Assembly: GCA_022823865.1 (NCBI GenBank)
Contig: JAJEHF010000145.1
Coordinates: 19,393 to 83,392, forward strand
Length of the DNA: 64,000 nt
From: Bryobacterales bacterium
GTDB taxonomy: Bacteria; Acidobacteriota; Terriglobia; Bryobacterales; UBA6623
Direction of reading: 5' to 3'
Shown: piece by piece, positions 25,904-33,817 of the stretch
How the letters are laid out: every line of letters starts with the position of its first letter
How positions within the stretch are numbered: position 1 is the stretch's first letter
The notes under the pieces: model-generated
Seen by the model: the letters and a program-made list of their open reading frames with translations, nothing else
Databases searched by the model: none
What the model was told of the DNA's origin: nothing
Made by a program: the position numbers and the translations under genes

Positions 25904-26887
25904 ATGGACCGCGTGTTGGTGATCGGCGGCACGCTGTTCATCGGCCAAGCGCTCGTCGCACGCCTGCTCGAGCGCGGCGACGATGTCACCATCCTGCACC
26001 GTGGCCGCCACAATCCGTTCGCCGGCCGCGCGCGGGAGATCCACTGCGACCGCAACGACACGGCTGCCGTGGCGAAAGCCGTAAAGGGCGGCTACGACTT
26101 GGTGTTCGACAACGTCTACGACTGGCAGCGCGGCACGACAGGGGGCCAAGTCCTCGCCGCGGCCGCGGCCTGCGGAGACAACTTGCGACGGTACGTATTC
26201 GTCTCCAGCTGCGCAGCCTACGGGGACGGCCTCGACCGTGACGAGGATGCACCGCTAGCGCCTCCCGACTGTCCCGATATCTATTGCCGGAACAAGGCGG
26301 ACTCCGAGCGGGCCCTGCTGGGACTGTATGCCGAGCAGGGCGTGCCGACCGCAACCCTCCGGCCGCCGTTTGTCTACGGCCCGCGCAATCCGTTCTATCG
26401 CGAAGCGTTCTTCTGGGACCGCCTGACCGCGGGACGCCCGATCCTAGTGCCGGGGGACGGCAGCCGCTTGATGCACTTCGTGTTTGTCAGGGATCTGGTC
26501 GAAGCCGCACTGCTGGCCACCCAGACCCCAGTGGCGGCCGGCCGAGCGTACAACGTCGCGCATGTCCGGCCCGTGCGGCAGGATGACTTCGTGCGGATGC
26601 TCGGGGAGGCGGCTGGCATCGAACCCGACCTGCGCTACATCCCGCGCGAGACAGCCCACGAGCTGGGCGGCCAGGTCTTCCAGCCGCCGTACTACTTCGG
26701 GCAATACTTCGACATGCCTCCCATCACCCTGGATGTGACGCGTGCACGCGAGGAGCTGGGCTTCGAACCAGTGTCGCTGGCCGATGGATTGCGCCAGACA
26801 TGGCAGTGGTACAGCGGCTCCGACGGCACGCTTCGGAACTGGCCGGACTTCTCGTTCGACGACATCGCGCTGGCAGCGCTTGCCTGA
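25904..26887 (+). CDS. NAD-dependent epimerase/dehydratase (extended SDR)
   Basis: A 327-residue extended short-chain dehydrogenase. The open frame extends far upstream inside aspS, but AGGATC before the ATG at 25904 and the Rossmann motif that follows (VLVIGGTLFIGQALVARLL) fix the start. The catalytic tyrosine motif appears as YCRNKADSE with a preceding Ser-rich strand (YVFVSSCAAYGDG). Substrate probably a nucleotide sugar or related compound; not assignable. Co-oriented with aspS, 32 bp downstream. Confidence 0.88.
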   Translation: MDRVLVIGGTLFIGQALVARLLERGDDVTILHRGRHNPFAGRAREIHCDRNDTAAVAKAVKGGYDLVFDNVYDWQRGTTGGQVLAAAAACGDNLRRYVFVSSCAAYGDGLDRDEDAPLAPPDCPDIYCRNKADSERALLGLYAEQGVPTATLRPPFVYGPRNPFYREAFFWDRLTAGRPILVPGDGSRLMHFVFVRDLVEAALLATQTPVAAGRAYNVAHVRPVRQDDFVRMLGEAAGIEPDLRYIPRETAHELGGQVFQPPYYFGQYFDMPPITLDVTRAREELGFEPVSLADGLRQTWQWYSGSDGTLRNWPDFSFDDIALAALA

Positions 26888-26914
26888 GCCTGGGCAGGCG
26901 CCGCAGCCGGTCGC

Positions 26915-28069
26915 TCAGCGCGTGAGATTCTCGAACAGGAAGACGCCGCCCTTGCCGCCGACGACGATGTCCAAGTCGCCGTCCTTGTCGATATCGACCA
27001 CCGGAATCTGCATGCCGGTGCCCACGCGGCCGCCGTAGTGGATCGTGTGGCGCAGCCATTCCCACTGCTTGCCGTTGTTCGCGTACTCGTACCAGTACAG
27101 CCCGAGGGGCTCGCGCCCGCCCTTGTCGTGGCCGTTGTGCGCGAAGAACCGCTTGCCGGTGATGAGTTCCGGACGCCCGTCGCCGGTCAGGTCGGCCATG
27201 GTCGAGGCGTGCGCCTGCGACCAGGAATCGTCGATCGTGTGCCGCTCCCAGGCACGCTGGCCAGAGTCCCCGCGAACCTGCTTGAGCCAGTAAATGCCGT
27301 AGCTGTGGGCGTGAGGCGCAATGATGTCGTTGAGGCCGTCGCCATCGATGTCCAGCACGTGCAGGAAGCCCGCGTGCTCCTCGACTTCGAACTCGGCATG
27401 CATCTTCCACGGCGTCTTGCGCGGGTCCGCGGGCCCTTCCAGCCAGCCCTTGGGCGTGAGAATGTCCATGCGTCCGTCGCCGTTCACGTCGCCGGCGCCG
27501 ATCCCGTGCCCGTCGGCGGCGAGCTTGACCGCGTGCTCGACCCACTTGCCGTCCGGCCCGGGCGACTCAAACCACGAGGTCTTGTCGGCCGGCCTGCCCC
27601 CGAATTGCGGCAGCACCTCCCGGGCCTCTCCATCGCCATCCAAGTCCACCTGCAGCGCGAACTCGACCGAGAGCCCTTCGTGGATGCGCTGCTCGACCCA
27701 CTCGCCGATTGCGCGGCCAGGGTTTCGCCACCACGCGATCTTCCGCTCGCCCCAAGAGACGCTCACCACGTCAACGTGGCCGTCCCGATCGACATCGAAC
27801 GGCATGTCGGAGAAGTCGTCGATGTAGTTGTTGAAGAAGTAGAACGAGCGGAACTTCTTGGGCTGGAATTCCGGCCCGCGGAACCAGTTCTCGCCAGAGA
27901 CGATATCCAGGTAGCCGTCGCCATTGAGATCTGCCACCGCGCAGGGCTCGTTCCTGCCCAGGTCGATCACCCGCTTCTTGAACGGAATCTCCGGGGAAGG
28001 ACCCCCGGCAAGAGCTGGGACGGAAGAAACGGTGACCAAGAGGCCGAACACTACTGCCAAGGCGCGCAT
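26915..28069 (-). CDS. Exported FG-GAP/VCBS repeat protein (1)
   Basis: A 384-residue protein with a signal peptide from ATG 28067-28069 (MRALAVVFGLLVTVSSVPAL). At least six FG-GAP/VCBS units carry calcium-binding loops such as DLNGDGYLDIVSGENWF, DVDRDGHVDVVSV, DVNGDGRMDILTPKGW and DIDKDGDLDIVVGGK. It should fold as a beta-propeller outside the cytoplasm. These proteins are abundant in Acidobacteria and Planctomycetes, with proposed roles in surface binding. A second related protein is at 44931-46121. Confidence 0.85.
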   Translation of the reverse strand: MRALAVVFGLLVTVSSVPALAGGPSPEIPFKKRVIDLGRNEPCAVADLNGDGYLDIVSGENWFRGPEFQPKKFRSFYFFNNYIDDFSDMPFDVDRDGHVDVVSVSWGERKIAWWRNPGRAIGEWVEQRIHEGLSVEFALQVDLDGDGEAREVLPQFGGRPADKTSWFESPGPDGKWVEHAVKLAADGHGIGAGDVNGDGRMDILTPKGWLEGPADPRKTPWKMHAEFEVEEHAGFLHVLDIDGDGLNDIIAPHAHSYGIYWLKQVRGDSGQRAWERHTIDDSWSQAHASTMADLTGDGRPELITGKRFFAHNGHDKGGREPLGLYWYEYANNGKQWEWLRHTIHYGGRVGTGMQIPVVDIDKDGDLDIVVGGKGGVFLFENLTR

Positions 28070-28137
28070 GACGGCTACATCATCCCATAGCTCCAGACAG
28101 CGAGCCTGCAGCCCGTTCGCACGTTTCACTGGTGAGC

Positions 28138-28359
28138 TCAGCGACGCCCCGCGAAGTAGAACAGCGCGGTGAGAAGCGCGCTGATGGCGACGCAGGTGGC
28201 CAACGGGAAGTAAAGGGTGAAGCGCGGGCTCTTGTAGACCAAGTCCCCCGGCAGCTTGCCGGGCGCGGGCAGGCCCAACCTGGGCGCCAGCAAAATCATC
28301 GCGCCCAGCACCAGCAGCGCCAAACCGGCGGCTACCAGCAACTTGCCCAGCGCCATCAT
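28138..28359 (-). CDS. DUF2905 small membrane protein
   Basis: A 73-residue protein with two transmembrane helices (LLVAAGLALLVLGAMILL and PLATCVAISALLTALFYF) linked by LPGDLVYKSPRFTLYFPLA. The P-G-D-L/I-V...F-x-x-Y-F-P-L-A block is the DUF2905 signature. Function unknown. The start overlaps the stop of the upstream DapA-like gene by 4 nt. Confidence 0.88.
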   Translation of the reverse strand: MMALGKLLVAAGLALLVLGAMILLAPRLGLPAPGKLPGDLVYKSPRFTLYFPLATCVAISALLTALFYFAGRR

Positions 28360-29420
28360 GCGGTCAGGTGGGGTCGCACGAATTCCAGCGTCGCCTCGAG
28401 CTGCTCGCGAGCGTGCCGGTCCAACTCGCGTGCGCCGGGAGTGCGCACCTTCCAGTTGGGGAATACTCCGCGCAGGTGCAGCACGTAGGCTAGGGCGGGA
28501 AGGCCGTGGGCGCTGGCCTTTGCGATCAGTAGCAGCGCTCTAGTGAACATCTCCATTGCCTCGCTGCGCTGCCCGGCGTGCCACAGGTCCCAGACCTTGA
28601 CGTACAGGTCTACCCAAGATGCGGCGGGCATCGTGCCCGCCGATCCGCGCGCCATCTCTTCGATCAGCGTGCGGCCATGGCCGCCGGTGAAGGCCCGCGG
28701 GCGATCAGGCCCTTCTAGCTCGGCGAACTCAGTCAAGCGGCTGAGGGTATGGCCGGCCTCGTCCTTGACGAAGTGCAGGTTGGGGATTTCCCGCACCATG
28801 CGCGCCACGAATTCGACGCTCATGTTGCCGATGGCCTGCATGAACATCGGCAGCCCGCCCGCCTCGGCGACGGCTTGGTAGTAGCGGGCCACGGCGTCCA
28901 GATCGAACTCCGTCTGGCGGCCCTTCCGAGGCGGCAGGGCGATGATGGCATCCGGGCCGATCGACTTGGCGTGCTCCGCGTAGCGCACGGCGGTCTCGGT
29001 GTCGGCAGCTTGCACGCCGATCACGACCTTGGGCCGCAGCCCCTTGGATGCCTCCATGATCGCCTCGGCACCCGCGATGCGCTCCTCGAAGGTCAGCAAC
29101 GCATATTCGCTTGCCAATTGCGGCCAGACGATACCGTGAACGCCCGCCCGATCCAGAAAGCGAACCTCCTTGGCAAGGGTCTGCAAGTCCACCTTGCCAT
29201 CGTCGCGGTAAGGCGTGGCAACGATCGGGTAGATGCCTCGAAAGTCATCCGGATCCGCGGCCAGCGCACGCAGTCCGGGCGCGAGCGCGAGCGCCGCCAG
29301 CCACTGGCGGCGCGACAGGCCGGGCTGGCCGCCTGCCAGGCTAGAGCGCGCTGCTGCCCGCGTGGTCGCGGACCAACTTGTCTGTGAGGTCTGTACCGAA
29401 CCCAGGCTTGTCCTTCGCAT
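28356..29420 (-). CDS. Exported dihydrodipicolinate synthase/KDG-aldolase family protein
   Basis: About 354 residues from ATG 29418-29420, overlapping the dehydratase gene by 80 nt. No other ATG/GTG/TTG exists between there and the twin-arginine signal (LSRRQWLAALALAPGLRALA), so the start is uncertain and a CTG after the upstream stop is conceivable. The TIM barrel begins at GIYPIVATPYRDDGKVDL. The Schiff-base lysine is present (LHFVKDEAG). The usual catalytic Tyr (YN-x-P motif) is replaced by PMFMQAIGN, and the T-T of GTTGE by PQLASE, so classic DapA chemistry is doubtful. Paired with a sugar-acid dehydratase, it may be a 2-keto-3-deoxy acid aldolase variant. Confidence 0.78.
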   Translation of the reverse strand: MRRTSLGSVQTSQTSWSATTRAAARSSLAGGQPGLSRRQWLAALALAPGLRALAADPDDFRGIYPIVATPYRDDGKVDLQTLAKEVRFLDRAGVHGIVWPQLASEYALLTFEERIAGAEAIMEASKGLRPKVVIGVQAADTETAVRYAEHAKSIGPDAIIALPPRKGRQTEFDLDAVARYYQAVAEAGGLPMFMQAIGNMSVEFVARMVREIPNLHFVKDEAGHTLSRLTEFAELEGPDRPRAFTGGHGRTLIEEMARGSAGTMPAASWVDLYVKVWDLWHAGQRSEAMEMFTRALLLIAKASAHGLPALAYVLHLRGVFPNWKVRTPGARELDRHAREQLEATLEFVRPHLTA

Positions 29421-30555
29421 AGTAGTAACCACCCTCGAACGGCGATGACATCGCCAGCATCAGGTCTGTCGCGTCGTCTCCTGTGCCGAAGCTTTCCGCC
29501 AGCGGAGCATTCGCAGTCAGGACAATAGCCATGCCGTACAGGCTGCTGCCGCGATGCGGGATGATCGGCAGGCCGCGCTCGGCGCCCATGACGGCTATCT
29601 TGCGCAGCGCGGTGAGGCCGCCGCACCAGCTGATGTCCGGCTGGAGGATCTCGGTGCCGCCATGGTGCAGCAGCATCTGGTAGCCGTACTGCGTGTATTC
29701 GTGCTCGCCGCTGACGATCAGCGTGCTGTCGATCTCGTCGACCAGCCGCTTGTAGCCGAGAATGTTGTCGGGCGAGAGCGGCTCCTCGATGAAGTACAGG
29801 CCCAGCGGCTCCAGCCGCTCGGCCATCTCCAGCGTGTAGCCGATGTCGTTCCAGCGGCAGCCGCAGTCGATCATCAACGTGCGCTCCGGCCCGATCGCGT
29901 CGCGCGCACGCTTGATCCTGGCTTCAATCCGGTCCATGCCGGCGGCGCCGTTCAAGACCCCTTCCGGTATCCCCAGCTTGAAGTTCTCAAAGCCCAGGCC
30001 CAGGCCCACGCTAGGATCGGAGTTCGTGATATAGCCGGGCACCTTCTCTTGGGTCGCGCCGCCGATGAGCTTGTAGACCGGTGTCTCCGCGTACTTGCCG
30101 ACGATGTCCCAGAGCGCGTTGTCGATTCCGCTCAATGCCATCACGAAGACGCCGCGCCGGCCGTAGTAGATGCCGGAGGAGTACATCTGGTCCCACAGCA
30201 ACTCGACATTGAGCGGGTCACTGCCGACCAACAGGTGCCGGAGGTGGCCGTGGATGATCTCGGCGGCAGCCCCGCCGCCAGCGCCGAATCCGTATCCGGT
30301 GATGCCTTGGTCAGTCTTGATGACGACCACGATCGCGCTGGCGAGCTGCGAAAACGGCCCGCTGTAGCGCCAGCGGGCCGGATCGTACGGTCCCTTGAAT
30401 TCTGGCAAGCGTCCCTGCGAGGAGCGCGACCACAGTCGCACCGGCACCGCTTCGACCGAGGTGATCTTTAGTTTTCCCTTCGTTTGGGGCAGGGCTACTC
30501 GGGGCGCTAGTGATGCGCCGCCGAGCATGGTTAGGAACGATCGCCGAGACCGCAT
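29341..30555 (-). CDS. Exported enolase-superfamily sugar-acid dehydratase, rhamnonate dehydratase-like
   Basis: A 404-residue mandelate racemase/enolase-superfamily enzyme from ATG 30553-30555 with a twin-arginine signal (MRSRRSFLTMLGGASLAP). The three Mg ligands are in LMIDCGCRWNDIGY (Asp), YFIEEPLSPDN (Glu) and IVSGEHEYTQYGYQ (Glu). The C-terminal motif ILQPDISWCGGLTALRKIA, with the following PHRGSSLYG, strongly resembles L-rhamnonate dehydratases. The reaction would be dehydration of an aldonic acid to the 2-keto-3-deoxy acid, here apparently in the periplasm. The DapA-like gene follows with overlap. Confidence 0.85.
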   Translation of the reverse strand: MRSRRSFLTMLGGASLAPRVALPQTKGKLKITSVEAVPVRLWSRSSQGRLPEFKGPYDPARWRYSGPFSQLASAIVVVIKTDQGITGYGFGAGGGAAAEIIHGHLRHLLVGSDPLNVELLWDQMYSSGIYYGRRGVFVMALSGIDNALWDIVGKYAETPVYKLIGGATQEKVPGYITNSDPSVGLGLGFENFKLGIPEGVLNGAAGMDRIEARIKRARDAIGPERTLMIDCGCRWNDIGYTLEMAERLEPLGLYFIEEPLSPDNILGYKRLVDEIDSTLIVSGEHEYTQYGYQMLLHHGGTEILQPDISWCGGLTALRKIAVMGAERGLPIIPHRGSSLYGMAIVLTANAPLAESFGTGDDATDLMLAMSSPFEGGYYYAKDKPGFGTDLTDKLVRDHAGSSAL

Positions 30556-30781
30556 TGCGAGCAACAGTCTAGCAAGGGCACACGTGCCCGAGTGTTTGCC
30601 TTCGGAATCGGCAACATGGTCCGACAAGAACCCCACCGCCACTCCGGCATCGCAGGGCGGGGATGCTCCATACAAGCACCTGCGCAAGCACGCTATCCGA
30701 AATGATCGAGTTAGCGCCGCTAGGGCAGTGGCGGAGTCCGCGCGGCGACGTAGGCGAGACGCGGCACGAGATCGACCAGCT

Positions 30782-31705
30782 CTATCGTTTCTGCCGGAAG
30801 AGCCAGTCCCAGATCTTGGGGGTCGGGTCGCATTGCTCGCTGGCGCTGGACGTTATCCAGCCTTTCTCCGGATCATCGCCTTCATAGATGAAGGCGTGGG
30901 CGGCGGAGCCGTGCCTAACGCCGTCCATGGCGGTCAGCTTGAGGTTGCCGCCAACTTCAGCGAGTCGGTCAAAGATCTGTTGGCTGAACGCGTACGGCAC
31001 GGTCGGATCGTCGGTCCCATGGAAGGCCCAGACTGGAACGTCCTTGAATTTCGCCGGGTCTTTCCACGGAGGCAGCCCGCCGGCGCTTGGAACGGCCGCG
31101 GCAAACCGTTCTGGATCCGTCCAGATCGCATTCCAGCTGCCAAAGCCTCCCATGGAATGTCCCAATACGTAGACCCGGTCGGTATCGATCGGGAACTCCC
31201 TCGCCATTTGATCCAGCAGTAGGAATGTCATGGTCAGACTGCCGGTGGACAACTCAGCTCCGTCAGAGGATCGCGCCTGCATGAAGCGCTGCCAGATCTT
31301 CGGAAACTGCGCGATGATCTCGGGTGTCAATGCCGGAGGGCGTTCGTTGAATGCCGCCCAGGATGACCAAGATTGCGGCGTGACCACGAAACAGGGATAC
31401 GCGGCGCGCCATTCCGGATCGGCGAAGGTGGCTGACCAGGGGCGAAGCGAGCTGAGATTATCGTCCCCGATACCGGCTCGGCCATGCAGGTTCAGAATCA
31501 CGGGGTAGCGAACACCATCCTCGATCTCTAGCGGTTGGATCAGCCGATAGGGCATCCCGTAGAAGTCTTCAGGAGCGAACACGGCCACGGTTGCAGGCTT
31601 GAGATTCGTTCCTTTGTTACGGCGGCTCCGCGGATCGGCGCTGGACTGGGCGCACAGGGCGGAGGCCAAGAGGGAGCAGAGGAAGAGGTGGTGGAGTCTT
31701 TTCAT
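30782..31705 (-). CDS. Secreted alpha/beta-hydrolase (esterase/peptidase-like)
   Basis: A 307-residue protein with a signal peptide from ATG 31703-31705 (MKRLHHLFLCSLLASALCAQ). The catalytic triad is visible: nucleophile GHSMGGFGSWNAI, acid FHGTDDPTVPY and histidine GVRHGSAAHAF. The oxyanion strand is VILNLHGRAGIGDDN. Resembles the phospholipase/carboxylesterase and PHB-depolymerase-like group (COG4099). Natural substrate unknown. Confidence 0.85.
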   Translation of the reverse strand: MKRLHHLFLCSLLASALCAQSSADPRSRRNKGTNLKPATVAVFAPEDFYGMPYRLIQPLEIEDGVRYPVILNLHGRAGIGDDNLSSLRPWSATFADPEWRAAYPCFVVTPQSWSSWAAFNERPPALTPEIIAQFPKIWQRFMQARSSDGAELSTGSLTMTFLLLDQMAREFPIDTDRVYVLGHSMGGFGSWNAIWTDPERFAAAVPSAGGLPPWKDPAKFKDVPVWAFHGTDDPTVPYAFSQQIFDRLAEVGGNLKLTAMDGVRHGSAAHAFIYEGDDPEKGWITSSASEQCDPTPKIWDWLFRQKR

Positions 31706-32153
31706 GGACAATGCCGGCGAGCGTGGAGCGTTCTCTGTTTGCTCTGGGATCTTGGCCTTGGCCATCCCAACGCGCCGATCATAGACGAGCACGCGGCTCC
31801 GGCGCAACGGTTTCTGCGTTCTCTGGCGCATCTGATCGTCGTCCCCCATGGCAGGGCCGTGCCGCGCCGCCGCTTGCCCCCGCTGGTCTCCCCGCGCAGA
31901 CAGGCGTCATCAAGTTCCACACCGCCGCGCAGCGGCTGGAATTGGACACGATCTTTAGACATAGTTAACTCGTTTCTGATCAGATGCTTAGCATGCATCA
32001 AGCAGGTGTTTCATGTTGATTAGATCAGGTGCCTGATCGGCAGATGTTCCCCGCTTTCAGTGGGCTGTGACTTCGGAGTAATCTGGATTCCTCATGCCTG
32101 CCATCACGTCCTTCACAGGACGATGCATGCGCTGAGCGTGAGTAGTCTTGACC
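31706..32153. other. Intergenic region with palindromes upstream of the esterase
   Basis: No gene supported. Two palindromes stand out: TCTGATCAGA (31975-31984) and GATCAGG-TG-CCTGATC (32023-32038). Both share the TGATCAG/GATCAGG core and lie in a locally AT-richer patch about 270-330 bp upstream of the esterase start. No T-run follows, so operator is more likely than terminator. Confidence 0.4.
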
Positions 32154-33734
32154 CTATTCCGCGAAGTACCCCGGCCGCGCCCGGACTCTGGCGCCGGGAG
32201 CATCGACCTTGATGGTCACGCGCCGCCAACTCCCGTCGAACTCTTGGTCGGCCGGATAGTAGGCGATCTCGTAAACGCTGCGCATTTCTTGCGCAAGGTG
32301 CGGCAGGACCGGATCGATGTCTGCCACGGAGCGGGCCGTGAACAGTTTCCCGCCCGTCTTCTGCGCTAACGACTCCATTCGCTTGCGTGCCCTGTTGGAC
32401 CAGTTGCGCCCGAAGCGCTCCCCCGAGAGCAAGAAGATCGGATAGATGCGGGCGTCCATCTCGCCGGCCGTCTGAACCAGGCGCGAAGCGCTCAGCACCG
32501 AAGGGGCGTCGTGGCCGCTGATGCGATTGTCGATCCCGTCGCTGATCACCACCAGCGCGTTGCGCTCCCCTGCAAGAGCGGCAAGCTCGTCGTCGTAGGC
32601 CAGCAATATCGTGTCCCACAGAGGCGATCCGCCGATGGGGTACGGCAGCTTGCGGAGGCGCTCGATGAGCACTTCTCGATCCGAAGTCAGCGGAGTGAGC
32701 CGGTGGAACATGCCCTCGGCCATGGCGTACAGAGCCACCCTGTCGTGCGGCCGGGCCAAATCGATCAGGCGCCGCGTCGCCTGGCGCATGTGCTCCAGGT
32801 CTCTTGCCGTGCTGCCGCTAAGGTCCAAGAGCACGGCTAGGTTGAAGGGCGACTCCTCGGGATCAGCCACGCGGATATCCTGCCGCCGACCCTGCTCTTC
32901 GACGACAAAGCTGTTCTTGCCCAAGCCAAGCATGGGACGGCCGCCGCTGTCACTGACAGCCACGCTCATGCTCACCATGCGAACTTCCGACCGGAATAGG
33001 GACTCCGAACTGCCGCTGTGGGATCGAGCATCGCTCGGGGGAGCGGGCCGCCTCTCAGGCGGCGCGGCTGGCCGGGCCCCTCGGCGTCGCTCGGACTGCG
33101 CCAGCAGCCGGGCCACCACGTCTCTCGATTCGGTGTGGGGCCTGAGCGGCCACTCGGGGGGGATTTCCCAATTGCGGACGCGCAGCACCGGAGGCGCGTG
33201 AAGCTGCGCGTCAACGACTCCATAGGACAGGCCGTGAGAGCGCCCTTTCTGGGTCAGCCTCCATGACCGCAAGTTCCGACCGAGCGCATACGAGAGCAGC
33301 GGCAGCGTGCGCTCAGGGGGCGTGTCTACGTCCTCCGGACGTTGGCTGGACTCCAGATTCAAGATCGTCACATCCAGCGGTACAGCCAGCGAGAGTGAGC
33401 CCCGCGCCGACTGCACATCGGCCCGCTTGACCATCCCGACGATGCTGATGTCGCCGGCATCGGTAGTGACCGTGAACGGCACGGCTAGAGGCACGCGCAC
33501 TTCGATATGCGGGCTTTCGTCCTCCGGAGACAGGGCCTGCACCAACAGCCGAGCGGGAGAGCGGCTGACGGCAATGCCCTGCGAATCGCGCGATTGCGAC
33601 CCGGAGCGCCACATCTGGACGCGGTTTCCGAGGACGACCTCCACGTGAATGTCGCCGTGGAGATTGACGATCTCCAAGGGCTGGGCGGCGGCCGCCGCAA
33701 CCAGCAGGGGCGCACAAAGGACTCGCGCACGCAT
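32154..33734 (-). CDS. VWFA-related acidobacterial domain protein
   Basis: A 526-residue protein with a signal peptide from ATG 33732-33734 (MRARVLCAPLLVAAAAAQPL). The N-terminal half is beta-rich with a variable linker. The C-terminal half is a von Willebrand A domain with a MIDAS site: LAVLLDLSGSTARDLEHM (DxSxS), a Thr region (ATRRLIDLARPHDRVALYAM) and VVISDGIDNR. The lead-in FVVEEQGRRQDIRVADPEE matches the 'VWFA-related Acidobacterial domain' family from memory. Extracytoplasmic, probably adhesive or scaffolding. Confidence 0.87.
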   Translation of the reverse strand: MRARVLCAPLLVAAAAAQPLEIVNLHGDIHVEVVLGNRVQMWRSGSQSRDSQGIAVSRSPARLLVQALSPEDESPHIEVRVPLAVPFTVTTDAGDISIVGMVKRADVQSARGSLSLAVPLDVTILNLESSQRPEDVDTPPERTLPLLSYALGRNLRSWRLTQKGRSHGLSYGVVDAQLHAPPVLRVRNWEIPPEWPLRPHTESRDVVARLLAQSERRRGARPAAPPERRPAPPSDARSHSGSSESLFRSEVRMVSMSVAVSDSGGRPMLGLGKNSFVVEEQGRRQDIRVADPEESPFNLAVLLDLSGSTARDLEHMRQATRRLIDLARPHDRVALYAMAEGMFHRLTPLTSDREVLIERLRKLPYPIGGSPLWDTILLAYDDELAALAGERNALVVISDGIDNRISGHDAPSVLSASRLVQTAGEMDARIYPIFLLSGERFGRNWSNRARKRMESLAQKTGGKLFTARSVADIDPVLPHLAQEMRSVYEIAYYPADQEFDGSWRRVTIKVDAPGARVRARPGYFAE

Positions 33735-33817
33735 GGAAGACCGACTGCACTTATTCTGGCCCAACAGCGCACGGGCAGCCGGACGAATCTGCACGCTACA
33801 GTGGAGCAAACGCCTCA

